Shown here: positions 22,970 through 33,201 of the stretch, one piece after another | How the letters are laid out: every line of letters begins with the position of its first letter | Numbering within the stretch: position 1 is the stretch's first letter | Assembly (NCBI GenBank): GCA_016081115.2 | Contig: JABTTQ020002610.1 | Location: 806,030-870,029, forward strand | Direction: 5' to 3' | Source of the DNA: Rehmannia glutinosa | Lineage: Eukaryota; Streptophyta; Magnoliopsida; Lamiales; Orobanchaceae | DNA length: 64,000 nucleotides | Translations under genes and position numbers: made by a program | Notes under the pieces: model-generated | Seen by the model: only the letters and a program-made list of their open reading frames with translations | The model's database searches: none | Told to the model about the DNA's origin: nothing

Positions 22970-23857
22970 TCACCTTTTTAGTACTTCCTGCACATGATCT
23001 AAAGCACACACACAATGTCTCGGATTAAATTTATTAGCACCCGACTCAACGACTGATAACGATTTACAGCTCTCTATTGTATCATGAGTTTTCCCAGCCT
23101 TATAGATGGCGAACAACACTTGCTCATCATTAACTCGTAATGTGAGCTCTCCTTTTTGCACATCTATCAAGGCTCGTGCGGTGGCGAGGAATGGACCCCC
23201 AAGTATCAGAGGGACGTCTCGATCTTCCTCCATGTCAAGCACCAAGAAGTCCACGAAGAATATAAATTTATCTACCTTCACGAGCACATCCTCCACGATT
23301 CCCTTAGGATATGTGAGTGATCTATCCGCAAGCTGCAAGGTGACCGTGGACGGCTTCACCTCTCCTAATCCAAGTTTCCTGAAAATGGACAAGGGCATTA
23401 AGTCAATACTTGCTCCTAAATCACAAAGTGCTTTCTTAAATAAAACATCACCAATAGCACAAGAGATAGTGAAACTCCCCGGATCTTTGAGCTTCGTGGT
23501 AATTTCCTCACGAAAGATCGCTGTTGCACTCTTGGTCAAGTTAGTTGATGTCTCGAATTCTGCCAACTTTTTCTTCTTTGACATCACTTCCTTCAAAAAC
23601 TTTGCATAATTGGGCATCTGCTCCAATGCGTCTGCAAAAGGTATGTTAATATGCAGTTTCTTAAAGATGTCTAAGAATTTAGCAAATTGGGCGTCTAACT
23701 TTTTCTTTTGAAAACGTTGAGGGAAAGGGAGTGGAATAATAAGTTTAGAAAAATCAGGGTTAGAAAAAGATTTAAGCTTCTCAGCCCCTTTTTGTTCAGC
23801 AATATGACCCTCGACTCCTTCCTCGGCCTCAACATTGCCCTTTGGTTGTTTGTTCAT
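22970..23857 (-). pseudogene. protease region of the outer Athila-like element, open frame
   Basis: A 295-codon open frame on the minus strand carrying the gag-pol linker and retropepsin-type protease. In order: KKKLDAQFAKFLDIFKKLHI, a lysine-rich stretch (MSKKKKLAEFE), FTISCAIGD, the catalytic core ALCDLGASIDLMPLSIFRKL, TLQLADRSLTYPKGIVEDVL, VDFLVLDMEEDRDVPLILG and FLATARALIDVQKGELTLRV. The active site is Asp-Leu-Gly-Ala, a form common in this lineage. The frame is intact here, unlike in the inner element, but it has no polymerase after it and no intact gag before it, so it is a remnant. Confidence 0.85.
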
Positions 23858-24108
23858 CTCCTGGGGTTGAAATTACCCGTTCGGCATCACGCACATCCCG
23901 CTCGTGCTCGGGACCAGGCCGACGGGTCGTGCATCTCATGTTTTGTTCTGGAATCCCGGTACCACGCATGACCTAGTCGTGCTCAGGACGCACGGGTCAT
24001 GCGTCCTTCAGCTTTTTTTCGTCACTTCCCAATTTTCGGCCCCTCATACTCCGTACCACTCCTCGGATGAATGGCATTACACTGTTCCTCGGGTTGACTT
24101 CCGTGTTA

Positions 24109-24949
24109 CTAAAACGGCCATTTCGCGTTGTCCACCAATGATTGTCGCTTAGTCGCCAACCGAGTTTCTAGGTTTTTCATTCGTGAATTCACAGTATTGG
24201 CCAACTCCGTGATATGTGCCTCGATCTTGTCTATCTTAGCCTCATCTTTATTGAACCGGTTCCTCATTTCACCCATGAACAAGGTGAGAATGTCCTCTAA
24301 AGATGTCTTCGCTTTCGTATTAATGACACCGTTTGTCACATTAAACCCTTGTGGTGGTTGCATCACATTCTTCGTGTTCACATAAGAGAAGTTCTCGGGG
24401 TTTCTCAAACCCGGATGGTAATGGGTAGGAGTCAGATTGTTCCGGTAATTGTTGAAATTCCAGTTGTCGACATAATTTGCTTCCTCCATGGGATCTTGAG
24501 GAATTCCCCCATTACTTGCACCCACGTTTCCATGAATCCCCTTCATCAATACACTCAATTGATTGGTCAACGTAGTCATTTGAGCTGTCAATGCCTTAAT
24601 TGGGTCCGAATCAGTGATTTCAGCTACCATTTTCACATTAGTCCTCTCGGAGGGCCACTGATAGCTATTCATGGCCATCTCCTCCAACAAGTTGAAGGCA
24701 TCCTCTGGGAATCTTGCAAGTAGAGCGCCTCTTGCTGTGGCATCTACAAACGACCTAGTCTGTCCCATCAACCCGTTGTAAAAGAAGCAGAGCTGCTGAT
24801 CCTCAGGAAATCCGTGTTGCGGGCACCTCCTCAATTAATCCCAGAATCTCTCCAGGCCTCATACAATGGCTCAGAGTAAAACTGCCTGAACAGTGTGATC
24901 TCACTTTTGAGCTGTAGTGTCTTACTTGGTGGGAAGTATTTAAACAATA
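24109..24949 (-). pseudogene. gag of the outer Athila-like element, C-terminal part
   Basis: Minus-strand gag remnant. The text starts at about 24949 with FPPSKTLQLKSEITLFRQ and LYEAW. A stop near 24834 precedes the open frame 24109-24834 (MRRCPQHGFPEDQQLCFFYN, then DAFNLLEEMAMNSYQWPSER). A C-terminal helix-like region with KIDKIEAHITELANTVNSRM follows. Upstream the text joins copia gag sequence rather than gypsy gag. The stretch 23858-24108, between gag and protease, holds CACG/CGTG-rich short repeats. Confidence 0.8.
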
Positions 24950-26270
24950 CAAAATATTGAGAGCTTTACCATTTAAGGAGATGGTTTTCTTTTCTTCATC
25001 ATTGAGCTCTTTGAGAGCTTTGGAGGTGTATGGTGTGTCTTTCATTGGAATGGATTCTCCATTGATGATGATGTTCCAAATATCGAACTTGCAACCTTGT
25101 AAATAGCATTCCATTCTTTCTTTGCAAAATATATAATTTTGGAATCAAATAGAGGTGGCTTGGAGGTGGAGGTGCGGTAAGATGAGCTTCATTCGTAGCC
25201 GATGATCGTTTCTCTTCACTAGCGATTTGAAACGAGCTTGCCAAAGAGTTTAGCTCGATACCACTTGTAAGTCCAAGCGGCTACAATAATCTAGAGGGGG
25301 TGAATAGATTATCTCCATCTTTTCGATTTTACCCTTTTTCGAACCGAATGCTCAAAGACAATAATAAAGGTGTGGAATGTAAACAACACGCGATGATTTA
25401 AAGAGGTTCAACCCACCTAGGGCCTAATCCTCTACCACCCAAAGTATATCAGGGATGGATTTCAAAAGAAAAAGAATTTTATTAATTACCAAAATTAATA
25501 CAAATTCAACTTACAACACCTGAAGACCACCACACTCTTCAACAACACCACCTTTGGAGATTACCACAATCTCCTTTGAAGATTACCACAATCTTCCTTC
25601 AACGGCACCTTTGAAGATCACCATAATCTTCAATCTTGAAGAATACCAAATTCTTCAACACCTCAAGAGCACCACACTCTTGAAACACCTATCACCTAGA
25701 TCGTCAAGTGTATTCTTACCACAAGAATACTCACAAGGATGTCTTGTGTTGGATGATGACCAAAAATCAAGATTACAACTCAATAATGAATATTACAATA
25801 TGAGTGCAAAGTGTAATCAAGAATAGCCTAGACCTCGAGGATGTGAAAGTGATAAGCTAGGCAAAATTACAACAAGAATAATAACTATGAAGAACAAGTG
25901 TTTGCTTGAAGTGTATCTTGTTGTGTTGTATCTCAATGGTTGTTTTTAGTTGCTCCAAAACTTCCTCTATTTATAGGAGATGTCTTGTACAAGATAGGCT
26001 CCTCTTGGGGACTTGAATTACAGTAAAACATTGCAAGACAATTGAAGAAAAAAGAGCATTAGAAATCAACTCCATGATTTAAGGAAATGTTTCTGTTTTG
26101 TCAAACGGCGTAAATTTCTTTGTCAAAACATAGGGCCCGGCCGCACGAAGAAATAGACGTTTGAAGAACATACGAGAAAAATAACACGGGGTGACCGGTC
26201 GGCATCGATAAGAGAAAAGAAAAGAACACAACAAATGTACAAGGGGTGACCGGTCGAAAAAGAAAAGAAC
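24950..26270 (-). mobile_element. partial Ty1/copia element (LTR plus gag start) inside gypsy gag
   Basis: On the minus strand an LTR (about 26270 down to 25266) ends CCGCTTGGACTTACA. It is followed by a primer-binding site TGGTATCGAGC (initiator-Met type) and the start of a copia gag (about 25244-24950) with RMECYLQGCKFDIWNIIING, PYTSKALKELNDEEK and NGKALNILYCL. The gag is cut and joined directly to gypsy gag at about 24950. The other end lies within the N-terminal gypsy gag near 26270. The LTR contains short repeats of the form GATTACCACAATCTTC (25560-25700). The right boundary is approximate, and I found no target duplication. Confidence 0.65.
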
Positions 26271-26394
26271 ATCCACCATAGCCTTTATTCTTGTTGTCTT
26301 TTTGCTCGTCTAGTAGCCGCACTAATTCGCCTAGCGAAGCCTCAACGTCCGGTATGAGCGGTGCTAATTCTCCTTGCTTCGAGCGAGTGTTCAT
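26271..26394 (-). pseudogene. gag of the outer Athila-like element, N-terminal start
   Basis: Minus-strand Met at 26394 opens MNTRSKQGELAPLIPDVEAS. A leucine/glutamine-rich, lysine-ending stretch (LVRLLDEQKDNKNKGYGG) follows, after which the copia insertion begins. It lies 137 bases inside the primer-binding site, the expected place for a gag start. The remainder of gag resumes at 24949. Confidence 0.7.
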
Positions 26395-26531
26395 GCACTA
26401 CCCGAACAACTAAAGAAAACAAGTCAAACACAAGCGGGAGTAAAATAAAACAACAAATAATAAAAATAAAGAAAAATGTCTAAATTAAAAATAATTCTAT
26501 TTATCGCAATATTAGTACTAAAAATTTAATT

Positions 26532-26551
26532 AGTCCCCGAGAACGGCGCCA
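26532..26551 (-). other. primer-binding site of the outer element
   Basis: On the minus strand TGGCGCCGTTCTCGGGGACT, four bases from the LTR end. It matches the tRNA-Asp type site of the inner element with one central difference (TTCTCGG for TTGCCGG). Confidence 0.8.
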
Positions 26552-26555
26552 AACT

Positions 26556-28032
26556 TGTTCACCTTATTTTTAGCTTCACCGCAAAGTGTACGGTGCGAGT
26601 TTATAGAATAGGGTTAGCAAGGTCGAATCCACATGGACTAATAAAATTATATTAAGTACTATATTGTAATAGCCTTATTTTTATCTGGCGATCGAAAGTT
26701 GATGGATTGGTTTTGTAAACTAAAACGAGAATTTATCCAAAAATAAACAAAGTAAAGAGTGATTGAAAGATCAAGAAGATGAATGGATTCTGGGTTATGA
26801 TTTGAGTTAATATCCCCTTTTATTATCGATTAATCAAACCAAAGTTATATGTATTCTTCCTAAAGAACAATCACATAAGTAATTTACCCTCTATCCGGAG
26901 ATGCATGTAAAAGTGATGATTGGAATATCTATGCTAGCATCTCTACTCAACATGAGATATCAAACTCCCAAAAGCACAAAAGATTAAATATCCTCACAAA
27001 TATTCACAGACTTCTCAATCATGCAAATATTCATGTACTCACGGATCTAGTATTGAAACTCATATGTTGAATTATGAATCAATACATCAAACCATGTTAA
27101 ACCAAAGGCCTTTTGATAAAACAAGAATTAAAACAAAGTACTCGAATAGGGTTGGAAAACAATAACTTCAATTGTAATTAATCATCAAATAAAAGTATCC
27201 ATTAACCTACTCCCAAACTCGGGAATCACAAGATGTTTAGCCAGACATAGAAAACAAATAATTCATAGACAAATTATCCATGTTCATGTCTAACTAATTG
27301 AAAGTAAAGACACTATGGAATGCAAAACTCGGTGACGTCGGTGATCTCTCGCTATATCTTCAATCCTCAAGCATGTTGTTATTGCCTTGATCGATCTCCC
27401 TAATTCTCCGGTGCAAAATTGCTCTTTTCTCTATGTTTTAGGGCAAAAGTCGGCGTATTTTTGTTTGTGGCCGTCTCGTCTCTAATTGTACTTCGTTCGG
27501 GTGAAACCTAGTTCAAAACTTGTAAAACTCTGTTTTCCCTTACAGCGCATGGGCCGTGCACCTGCACCTAGCGCACGCCTTGACTGTCTTAGGTGCCGCA
27601 GAAATTTCCAATCGTTGAAGGGACGCACGGGCAAAGTGCGCATCACGCACGACCAGTCCGTGCGTATGGTCGAAGCTCAATTCTCAGTTTTGGCTGGCGC
27701 ACGGGTTGTGCTAGGGACACACGCCTTCCCATGCACACCTGCTGGAACTTATACTTGTTCATTTTCTTTGCTTTTTGTTGCCGGTTCGTCGACTTCTTCC
27801 CAATTCAACTCCAAACTTCGTACTTTACTTCAAGTATCAGTGGTTCTTTATCACAATGCTCAGAATTATTGCCAAAATGCTACAATTGTCATTCATTTCC
27901 TACAAAACGAGCAAAGCGTAATACCTTTTCCACAAAACAGTAATAAAGCCCTTTTTACTCATGTAATGCATGCATAGCAACTAATTCTAGCTACAATTAA
28001 GCCCAAAATACATGCAAAACACATATCAATCA
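26556..28032 (-). repeat. 5' LTR of the outer Athila-like element
   Basis: 1477-bp partner of 5951-7406, ending (plus sense) ATATCAATCA at 28032. Next to it is the duplicated target GACCA, which continues into the split Myb-like gene. The GC-rich CACG/CGTG block lies at about 27544-27740. Confidence 0.85.
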
Positions 28033-28212
28033 GACCACCCACTAGAGATTGACGGTTCCTCTGATGACAGTATGGATGATGATAATGAGGACCGTAATGC
28101 GAGAATGCCGGAGCGAGTTGTCCAGGATGTACCAGGTGGAAATGGTGGCCACAATGCTGACAATGGAGGCAATGCGGAGGAATCGGAAGGGTCGGTGGTG
28201 GACATCAATTGA
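28033..28212 (+). pseudogene. Myb/SANT-like gene, 3' part of exon 2
   Basis: Continuation of the reading frame broken at 5950. When the insertion and one duplicated target are removed, the same frame reads across the junction (GYTRDHPLEIDGSSDDS) and runs to a stop at 28210-28212. This tail is low-complexity: aspartate/serine-rich (SMDDDNEDRNAR), then glycine/asparagine-rich (GGNGGHNADNGGNAEE). That is usual for the C-terminus of this family. It encodes about 60 residues and no domain. Confidence 0.7.
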
Positions 28213-28883
28213 TGTTGCGGGGATTGATTTGCAGGAAAGGGGTACTACGATGGTGGTGGGGGTTTGTTGAAATGGGGGTAGAATAAGGTGGTCTAGTTAT
28301 AATAATATGTTTAATCAAATGATGTTTTATGTTTTTATTCGTAATCTATGTTAGATATGTAAGTATGTTAAGTACTTTACTTGTCCAAATTTTACACTTT
28401 TTTAATGGACTAATCAGCGATTAAGGGATTTTAGACTGTGCATCTCCATTTGATTTTAATACTCATAAGCATATCATTATAATTACTACGTAAATTTTCT
28501 ATGCAAATGAAGGACTTTTCGAATGCACTTTCATATAAAAAATTTAAAAGTAGTACTACGACAATCCATATCATTAATAAGTAAGAAGCAACATCATTTT
28601 CCTTCGAACATCACAACCTAAAAATATAAAAAAACATACTTAAAGCCGACAAATATTGGTGGACAATATTGGAAAATTAGTCTACCAATGGAGAGACCCT
28701 TCAGACGTTAGGATGGCTTGGAAGCAGACCGTTTGTTTCAACACTGGCAGTAGGAGAAAGCAGGCGTGGACGGGGAGGCCATGATCCAATTTTTGGACGA
28801 CGATAAAATGAAGGACTGGGGTAGTCTTTGTTATCACATTGCTTGACAGGTTGGTTGACGGAACTTTCAGAGCCGGGCGACAT
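28213..28883. other. region between two convergent Myb/SANT-like genes
   Basis: Contains the 3' ends of both genes and AT-rich spacer. No other gene is recognised. Open frames on the minus strand at 28682-29032 and 28701-28883 are in other frames than the real gene and look like shadows. Confidence 0.5.
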
Positions 28884-29587
28884 TTAAGGCCCAAAATTGG
28901 CCAGATAGTTCCAGAAAGATTCATCTTGGGAAGGCCAAGAAAACGTCCTATTAGCTCTATTCCAACCTGAGTCTGGTGTAGGCAACCCCTGGAGATTTCC
29001 AATGTCATTCGTTCCATCTGAGGAAATGTCAATTACTTCGACATCATTCGGAATAGGCTTCCCATGCATTTCACCAAATCGAAGTTTCAACTCTGCCCAA
29101 TCTGGATCACCGAACTCTTGATATGCCAATCCGAATTCATCTTTCTGTTTAAAAAAAATACACAAAATGAAATTGTAACTGAAGATTTTTAACCTTATTA
29201 TAAGGACGGATGATAATTTAATTACGATGTCAAAGGTAAGAAAAACACCTTGAAAATTTCATCCCATACAAAGTCAGGTGCTGTCACAGTGTTGGTTGCC
29301 TCGTCATATCTTACTCCATGTTTTCTTTTGATCCAATAAAACGTCTGGTATCTTTTCTCCAGGATTTCAAGATGGTGCTGGATGTTCTCGTAATTAAATG
29401 ACTTGTCCAATTCTTTGTTCACGTTGGCTTGGGCTACAAGGAGGGCATGTGCATTTGTCTCGCCACACTTAAAATTCCCTAGCATTTGTTGATCCAACAA
29501 CATGGGTATGAACAATTTGTCTGCTTTTTCCATCCATTCAAGGTCATAAATGTAGTCTGCCTGAATCACCTCGAATCTAGGAGCCAT
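28884..29587 (-). CDS. Myb/SANT-like domain protein, two exons
   Basis: Putative DNA-binding protein of the Myb/SANT-like (Myb_DNA-bind_3) family, often annotated as L10-interacting MYB-domain-like. Exon 1 runs 29587-29249, intron 29248-29145 (GTGTTT...AAACAG, 104 bp), exon 2 29144-28884 with stop. The product is 199 residues. The domain shows FIPMLLDQQMLGNFKC, then ENIQHHLEILEKRYQTF, GVRYDEATNTVTAPDFVWDE and, after the intron, DEFGLAYQEFGDPDWAEL. Its C-terminus is acidic and serine-rich. I start at Met 29587. An in-frame Met exists at 29644, but the only TATA-like box (TATAAATATA, 29662-29672) would place the transcript start close to or after it. The frame is intact and splices in phase, so this could be expressed. 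It may be a host gene or a former Harbinger ORF1; no transposase lies beside it on the minus strand. Confidence 0.7.
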
Positions 29588-29661
29588 CTGAAGATTTATA
29601 TCAAGTAACCTATAACTACTACTGCTCTCAAAGCTTTGTTGCACTTAATTCAACTTTGTTC

Positions 29662-29672
29662 TATATTTATAG
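29662..29672 (-). promoter_or_regulatory. TATA-like box of the Myb/SANT-like gene
   Basis: Minus-strand TATAAATATAG lies 75-85 bases before the chosen ATG at 29587. It predicts transcription from about 29630-29640, which decides against the longer start at 29644. Confidence 0.5.
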
Positions 29673-30384
29673 CCATTGTACATAAGTAGCACTCAGTCAC
29701 TATATTATGGGGAATAAGCAATGAGTGGGGTTATTGCCGACTTTTTTGGGGTCATACTACAAAAGCAACATCCAAATAATTTCCATACACAACTTACAAT
29801 GTATATCACCCAATATCTAAAAATGAAAAGATTTGTTCTATCAAATATGAGGCGATTTGATGGTAATGAAAAGAAGATGGACAAAGCGAGTAATGGCACA
29901 ATATCGACATAAGCGTGAAACAGAGAATCTTTTCATTGTGGATTCTATATCGTGATACAATCTTTGAATGGACTAAGGGTGCTCAAGTTGCATCCGTTAT
30001 TTAGTCACAGAGAGATGTTTGGCCAAATTCTGGGGGCATCAATATATTTAGATTGTGTCTTTCATCCAGTGGTTATACATTATGCATCCAGCGACTTTAA
30101 TTGATTACAACCACGGTTTATTGTTGTAATCACATCTTAAATGTGCATTACAAATAAGGATTCTCCAACTACTTGAAGCGTAAACTTTCATTTAAATTGA
30201 AGTAGATATTCTTACAACCTTATCACGATTAAACACACAAAATGGACAGGCCAAATGGTAACAGGTTAATACTACATATGAAAGAGCAGATTTGGAGCGT
30301 TGTTTCTCAATAAAGAAATTCACAAATACTAGTTAAAGCGACTAATTCTTGGCACATACGCTTGTGATGCGGTGTAAGCAACAA
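29673..30384. other. intergenic
   Basis: No gene or clear repeat is seen between the Myb/SANT-like gene and the zinc-finger gene. Short open frames near 29705-29912 lie on both strands and look like chance. Confidence 0.5.
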
Positions 30385-30866
30385 CTAATACGAGAACGAG
30401 AATAAACCACGACATCTTTGTGCGCGAACTAATGAATGTTCCCATTTTCTGCACTTTTCCAATTCACCCTTAACAGCTTTCAAGGCGGTCGTGCGATCGG
30501 ATAACAACTCTTTAGAACGGTTGTCAAAGCTGTCATCGATCCATTTGAAGAAGCCACATTTGTTTGGCTACATAAACGTATGTTTTGGTCAACATATTGC
30601 ACACACATAATCCAACAAACATATTTTTAGATTGTTTGTTAATAATCACATGAAACTTAAAAAATGAAGTCAATAAATAACTGTATACTCACCCCTCGAA
30701 CTGGACATGAAATAAAGCGTCGACCAGGATTCGAATTGGTCCACGATGTGTGCACGTTCAAATCAAAACCACAATAGCATTGCACACGTGAGTCACCTCC
30801 AAACAGAGGGCATCGAAAAGAGTCACCACAGCATGAGGATTGATTATTGTTGTTGCTAGTACTCAT
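30385..30866 (-). CDS. GRF-type zinc-finger protein, two exons
   Basis: Small protein of the plant GRF zinc-finger family (zf-GRF, a C-x-C...C...C zinc site thought to bind nucleic acid). Exon 1 runs 30866-30693 (58 codons), intron 30692-30568 (GTGAGT...TGTAG), exon 2 30567-30385 with stop. The product is 118 residues. The zinc site reads CYCGFDLNVHTSWTNSNPGR, then RRFISCP, and after the splice CGFFKWIDD. The conserved WTNSNPGRRF and CGFFKW words identify the family. A charged helical region follows (ALKAVKGELEKCRKWEHSL). Many relatives end in a membrane segment. Here that segment (SWFILVLVLVVAYTA) is readable only one frame over from about 30470, so the annotated end GLFSFSY may reflect a one-base indel. 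The start has a serine/asparagine-rich leader. Function in the cell is unknown. Confidence 0.75.
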
Positions 30867-32064
30867 TTAAACAATCTAATATCAAAGGCAGATTCAGTAA
30901 AAATGATATATGACTCATTACCGCAACCAAAATAAAGAAAATTAGGATTCATATAGACGCTATCGTATATTGAAAGATATGGACACAAATTGACGTAATT
31001 TGTAAATGCCAACATTAATATGTTTGTAATCATGTTTGGAAATTTGATTGCACTACGCAAACTCTGGTTCAAGTCAACAAAAGTTTGCCCTAATTTGATT
31101 AAAGTGTATATTCATACCTCGCTTACTAATTCATAACTAAATCAAACCTATTATCTTTATTAAGACCTAATTAGGAAGCAAAACACATCAAAGCAACGAT
31201 TAAGCAGACATTCGATTCCAATATCAACCAATGCAGATTATTGACGCTGATATATGTTAAGAAAAAAAACTGCTCACAAGCAGTACAAACGAAAACAAAG
31301 AAAGCTCACTTTAATATTAAATTCACGTTAATTCATGTACACAGGTAAAATCACCACCGTCTTCGTAATCACCACCTCTCAAGACGATAACACCTGATCT
31401 TCTACGGTGACAAAAAGGAAAATTGATCGAACAAGTTGTTGGTTTCTTACCTCATTTTTTGCCCAGCCCCAAAAAAAAAAAAAAAATATTAATATCAATT
31501 TATTTTAAGAGAGGACATGATAGTAATTTCAACATATTGTCCATCTTAATTGTTTAGTCAAATAAAGGATAGGGATAAACATTTTAAATATATTCACTAA
31601 TCCCAATCAAAAGATATATTTTTCCAACTTTTATCATGAACAAGTACAATCAACTCTAATCTACGTGTACCTACCTAATCATCTCCACATTCCTAAACGA
31701 GTAGTAAAAAGAAAAACAAGTAGACACATGTCATCACCTTATTAATCCTGGACATTTGTTAACTCCTCATCCTCCTAATTTCACATGGAGACTTCATATT
31801 TATCTATGTGGCAATCTAGTACGAAATTAAAAAATAGCAAATTTAATCAAGATTCTAAAAGATAATATATAATCCCAAAAAAAGGATTTGCTCACAATTA
31901 GTTTGAAAAAATCGATGCTAATCAAATTTATCCGAAGATATTTTTATTGAGAAAATACTCTATTTAGTTCATAATATATAATTTTGAATTTAAAAGGTAA
32001 CAAATTTAAAGAGATAACAAATAATCCAAAAATTAAGGATTCTATCTACTATATCTTTTTAATT
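30867..32064. other. AT-rich intergenic DNA
   Basis: No gene is recognised. A 69-codon open frame at 30863-31072 on the minus strand lies directly upstream of the zinc-finger gene and is probably its promoter and leader. A 16-base A run sits near 31471-31486. Confidence 0.5.
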
Positions 32065-32065
32065 T

Positions 32066-32145
32066 TTTAATAAGTTGGGAGTAGTGATTGGAGGGAGGGG
32101 ATAAATTTCAAAAAAAACCGAAAGATACGGGGTTTGAACTCTACC
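32066..32145 (-). mobile_element. truncated SINE, same family as 45014-45140
   Basis: The minus-strand reading matches the 3' two-thirds of the SINE at 45014-45140. Shared words on the plus strand are TTAATAAG, GATAAATTTCAAA and GAAAGATAC, then GGGTTTGAACTC in place of the B box. The 5' head is missing or too diverged to see. Confidence 0.55.
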
Positions 32146-32350
32146 TTTTAATTTTGTGATAAAATTTTTATTTTTGACAAATTACATGTAACACACGGAT
32201 GTTAAGCTAGTACTTTATAGTCCATAAAACATGTTTGATTATTTCATCAAAATAATAAAAGCACATTTGTAACATTTTCTTAAAAGAATAATTTCACCAA
32301 AAAGGAAGTCAAACATAATTTTATTAATTTTAACATGTTGCAAAAGTAAT

Positions 32351-33192
32351 GGGAAAAATGCAAAATTAAGCCTACATCTATAGGGATGTTGCAATATTAG
32401 TTTTGTAACTTTTGAAGGCTGCGAGTTTATTCCTTTTATGTTTTGCTTCTTTTGCAAATTTGGTCCTGTGCATTTTTGGTTTGTGTAATTAAGGTTGTAT
32501 AAGTTTTAAGTTGGCGCGAATTGAATTCTATGGGACTACGTGAATACCTCATTTCCTCATGGCTAAGGATAAGGTAATGGAATTGATAGAGAAATTCATA
32601 GACCTATGTAGCATATGAGAATTAATAAAGGGAATAGAGATGATGATCTCTGAGAAACTAAAGAATTCTGTACGGTACAACTGAAAATAATGCGATCTTT
32701 GTTGTCTAATAGAACAAACACTAATACCTTAATTGAATCGATCAAGATCAAATTTGTTTATCAAAGTGCTTCTCCAGATTGATTAAGACATCTCTTTTCA
32801 ATGAGTACCAAAAGAAGATCATTTCGTTCCATTTTCAGTAAAATAGTGAAGAGTGTTCTATTTGTAATGATAAAGGGGTTGCGGGTTCCCAAAATATTCA
32901 ATATACATGAGTCAAGTAGAAAATTGTATTATAGTTTATATTTTATTATAGTTTATATTTAAAACGCATACAAATATGGAAAATTGGTTATTTTAACTAA
33001 TAAAATCGAAGTTACCACAACTAAAAATTATAAGACTGAAATGTTAAATTAAATCCTAAAAATTGCAGGATTAAAATTGTTATTTTGCTAAGGGGCAAAA
33101 TTATCACATCAATACAATTCCAACTTCAAAATCTACAAGGACTAATATTGCAAGACCTTTGTAAATACAGGACTAGTTTTGCAATTTTCTCT
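32351..33192. mobile_element. Mutator-like non-autonomous element with 9-bp target duplication
   Basis: 842 bp whose ends are inverted repeats of about 70 bp: GGGAAAAATGCAAAATTA at the left against AGAGAAAATTGCAAAACTA (reverse complement of the right). Shared inner words are TTGCAATATTAGT and TTTTGAAG. The flanks are AAAAGTAAT (32342-32350) and ATAAGTAAT (33193-33201), 8 of 9 bases alike, the size made by Mutator-like transposases. No ORF is present inside. Confidence 0.6.
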
Positions 33193-33201
33193 ATAAGTAA
33201 T

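Larger units (their letters stand above)
5951..28032 (-). mobile_element. outer Athila-like Ty3/gypsy retrotransposon, nested and deleted
   Basis: A minus-strand LTR retrotransposon bounded by LTRs at 26556-28032 (5') and 5951-7406 (3'), both reading TG...CA in the proper sense. The flanking 5-bp duplication is GACCT/GACCA, one mismatch. Next to the 5' LTR is a primer-binding site for tRNA-Asp (26532-26551). Next to the 3' LTR is a polypurine tract (TTCGGGGTT on the minus strand, about 7407-7415). Inside, gag and protease regions are readable, but the reverse transcriptase, RNase H and integrase are missing, apparently by deletion near 22750-22970. It carries two insertions: a plus-strand Athila-like element (8479-22109) and a partial copia element in gag (about 24950-26270). 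By LTR divergence it is the older of the two Athila-like elements. Confidence 0.85.
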
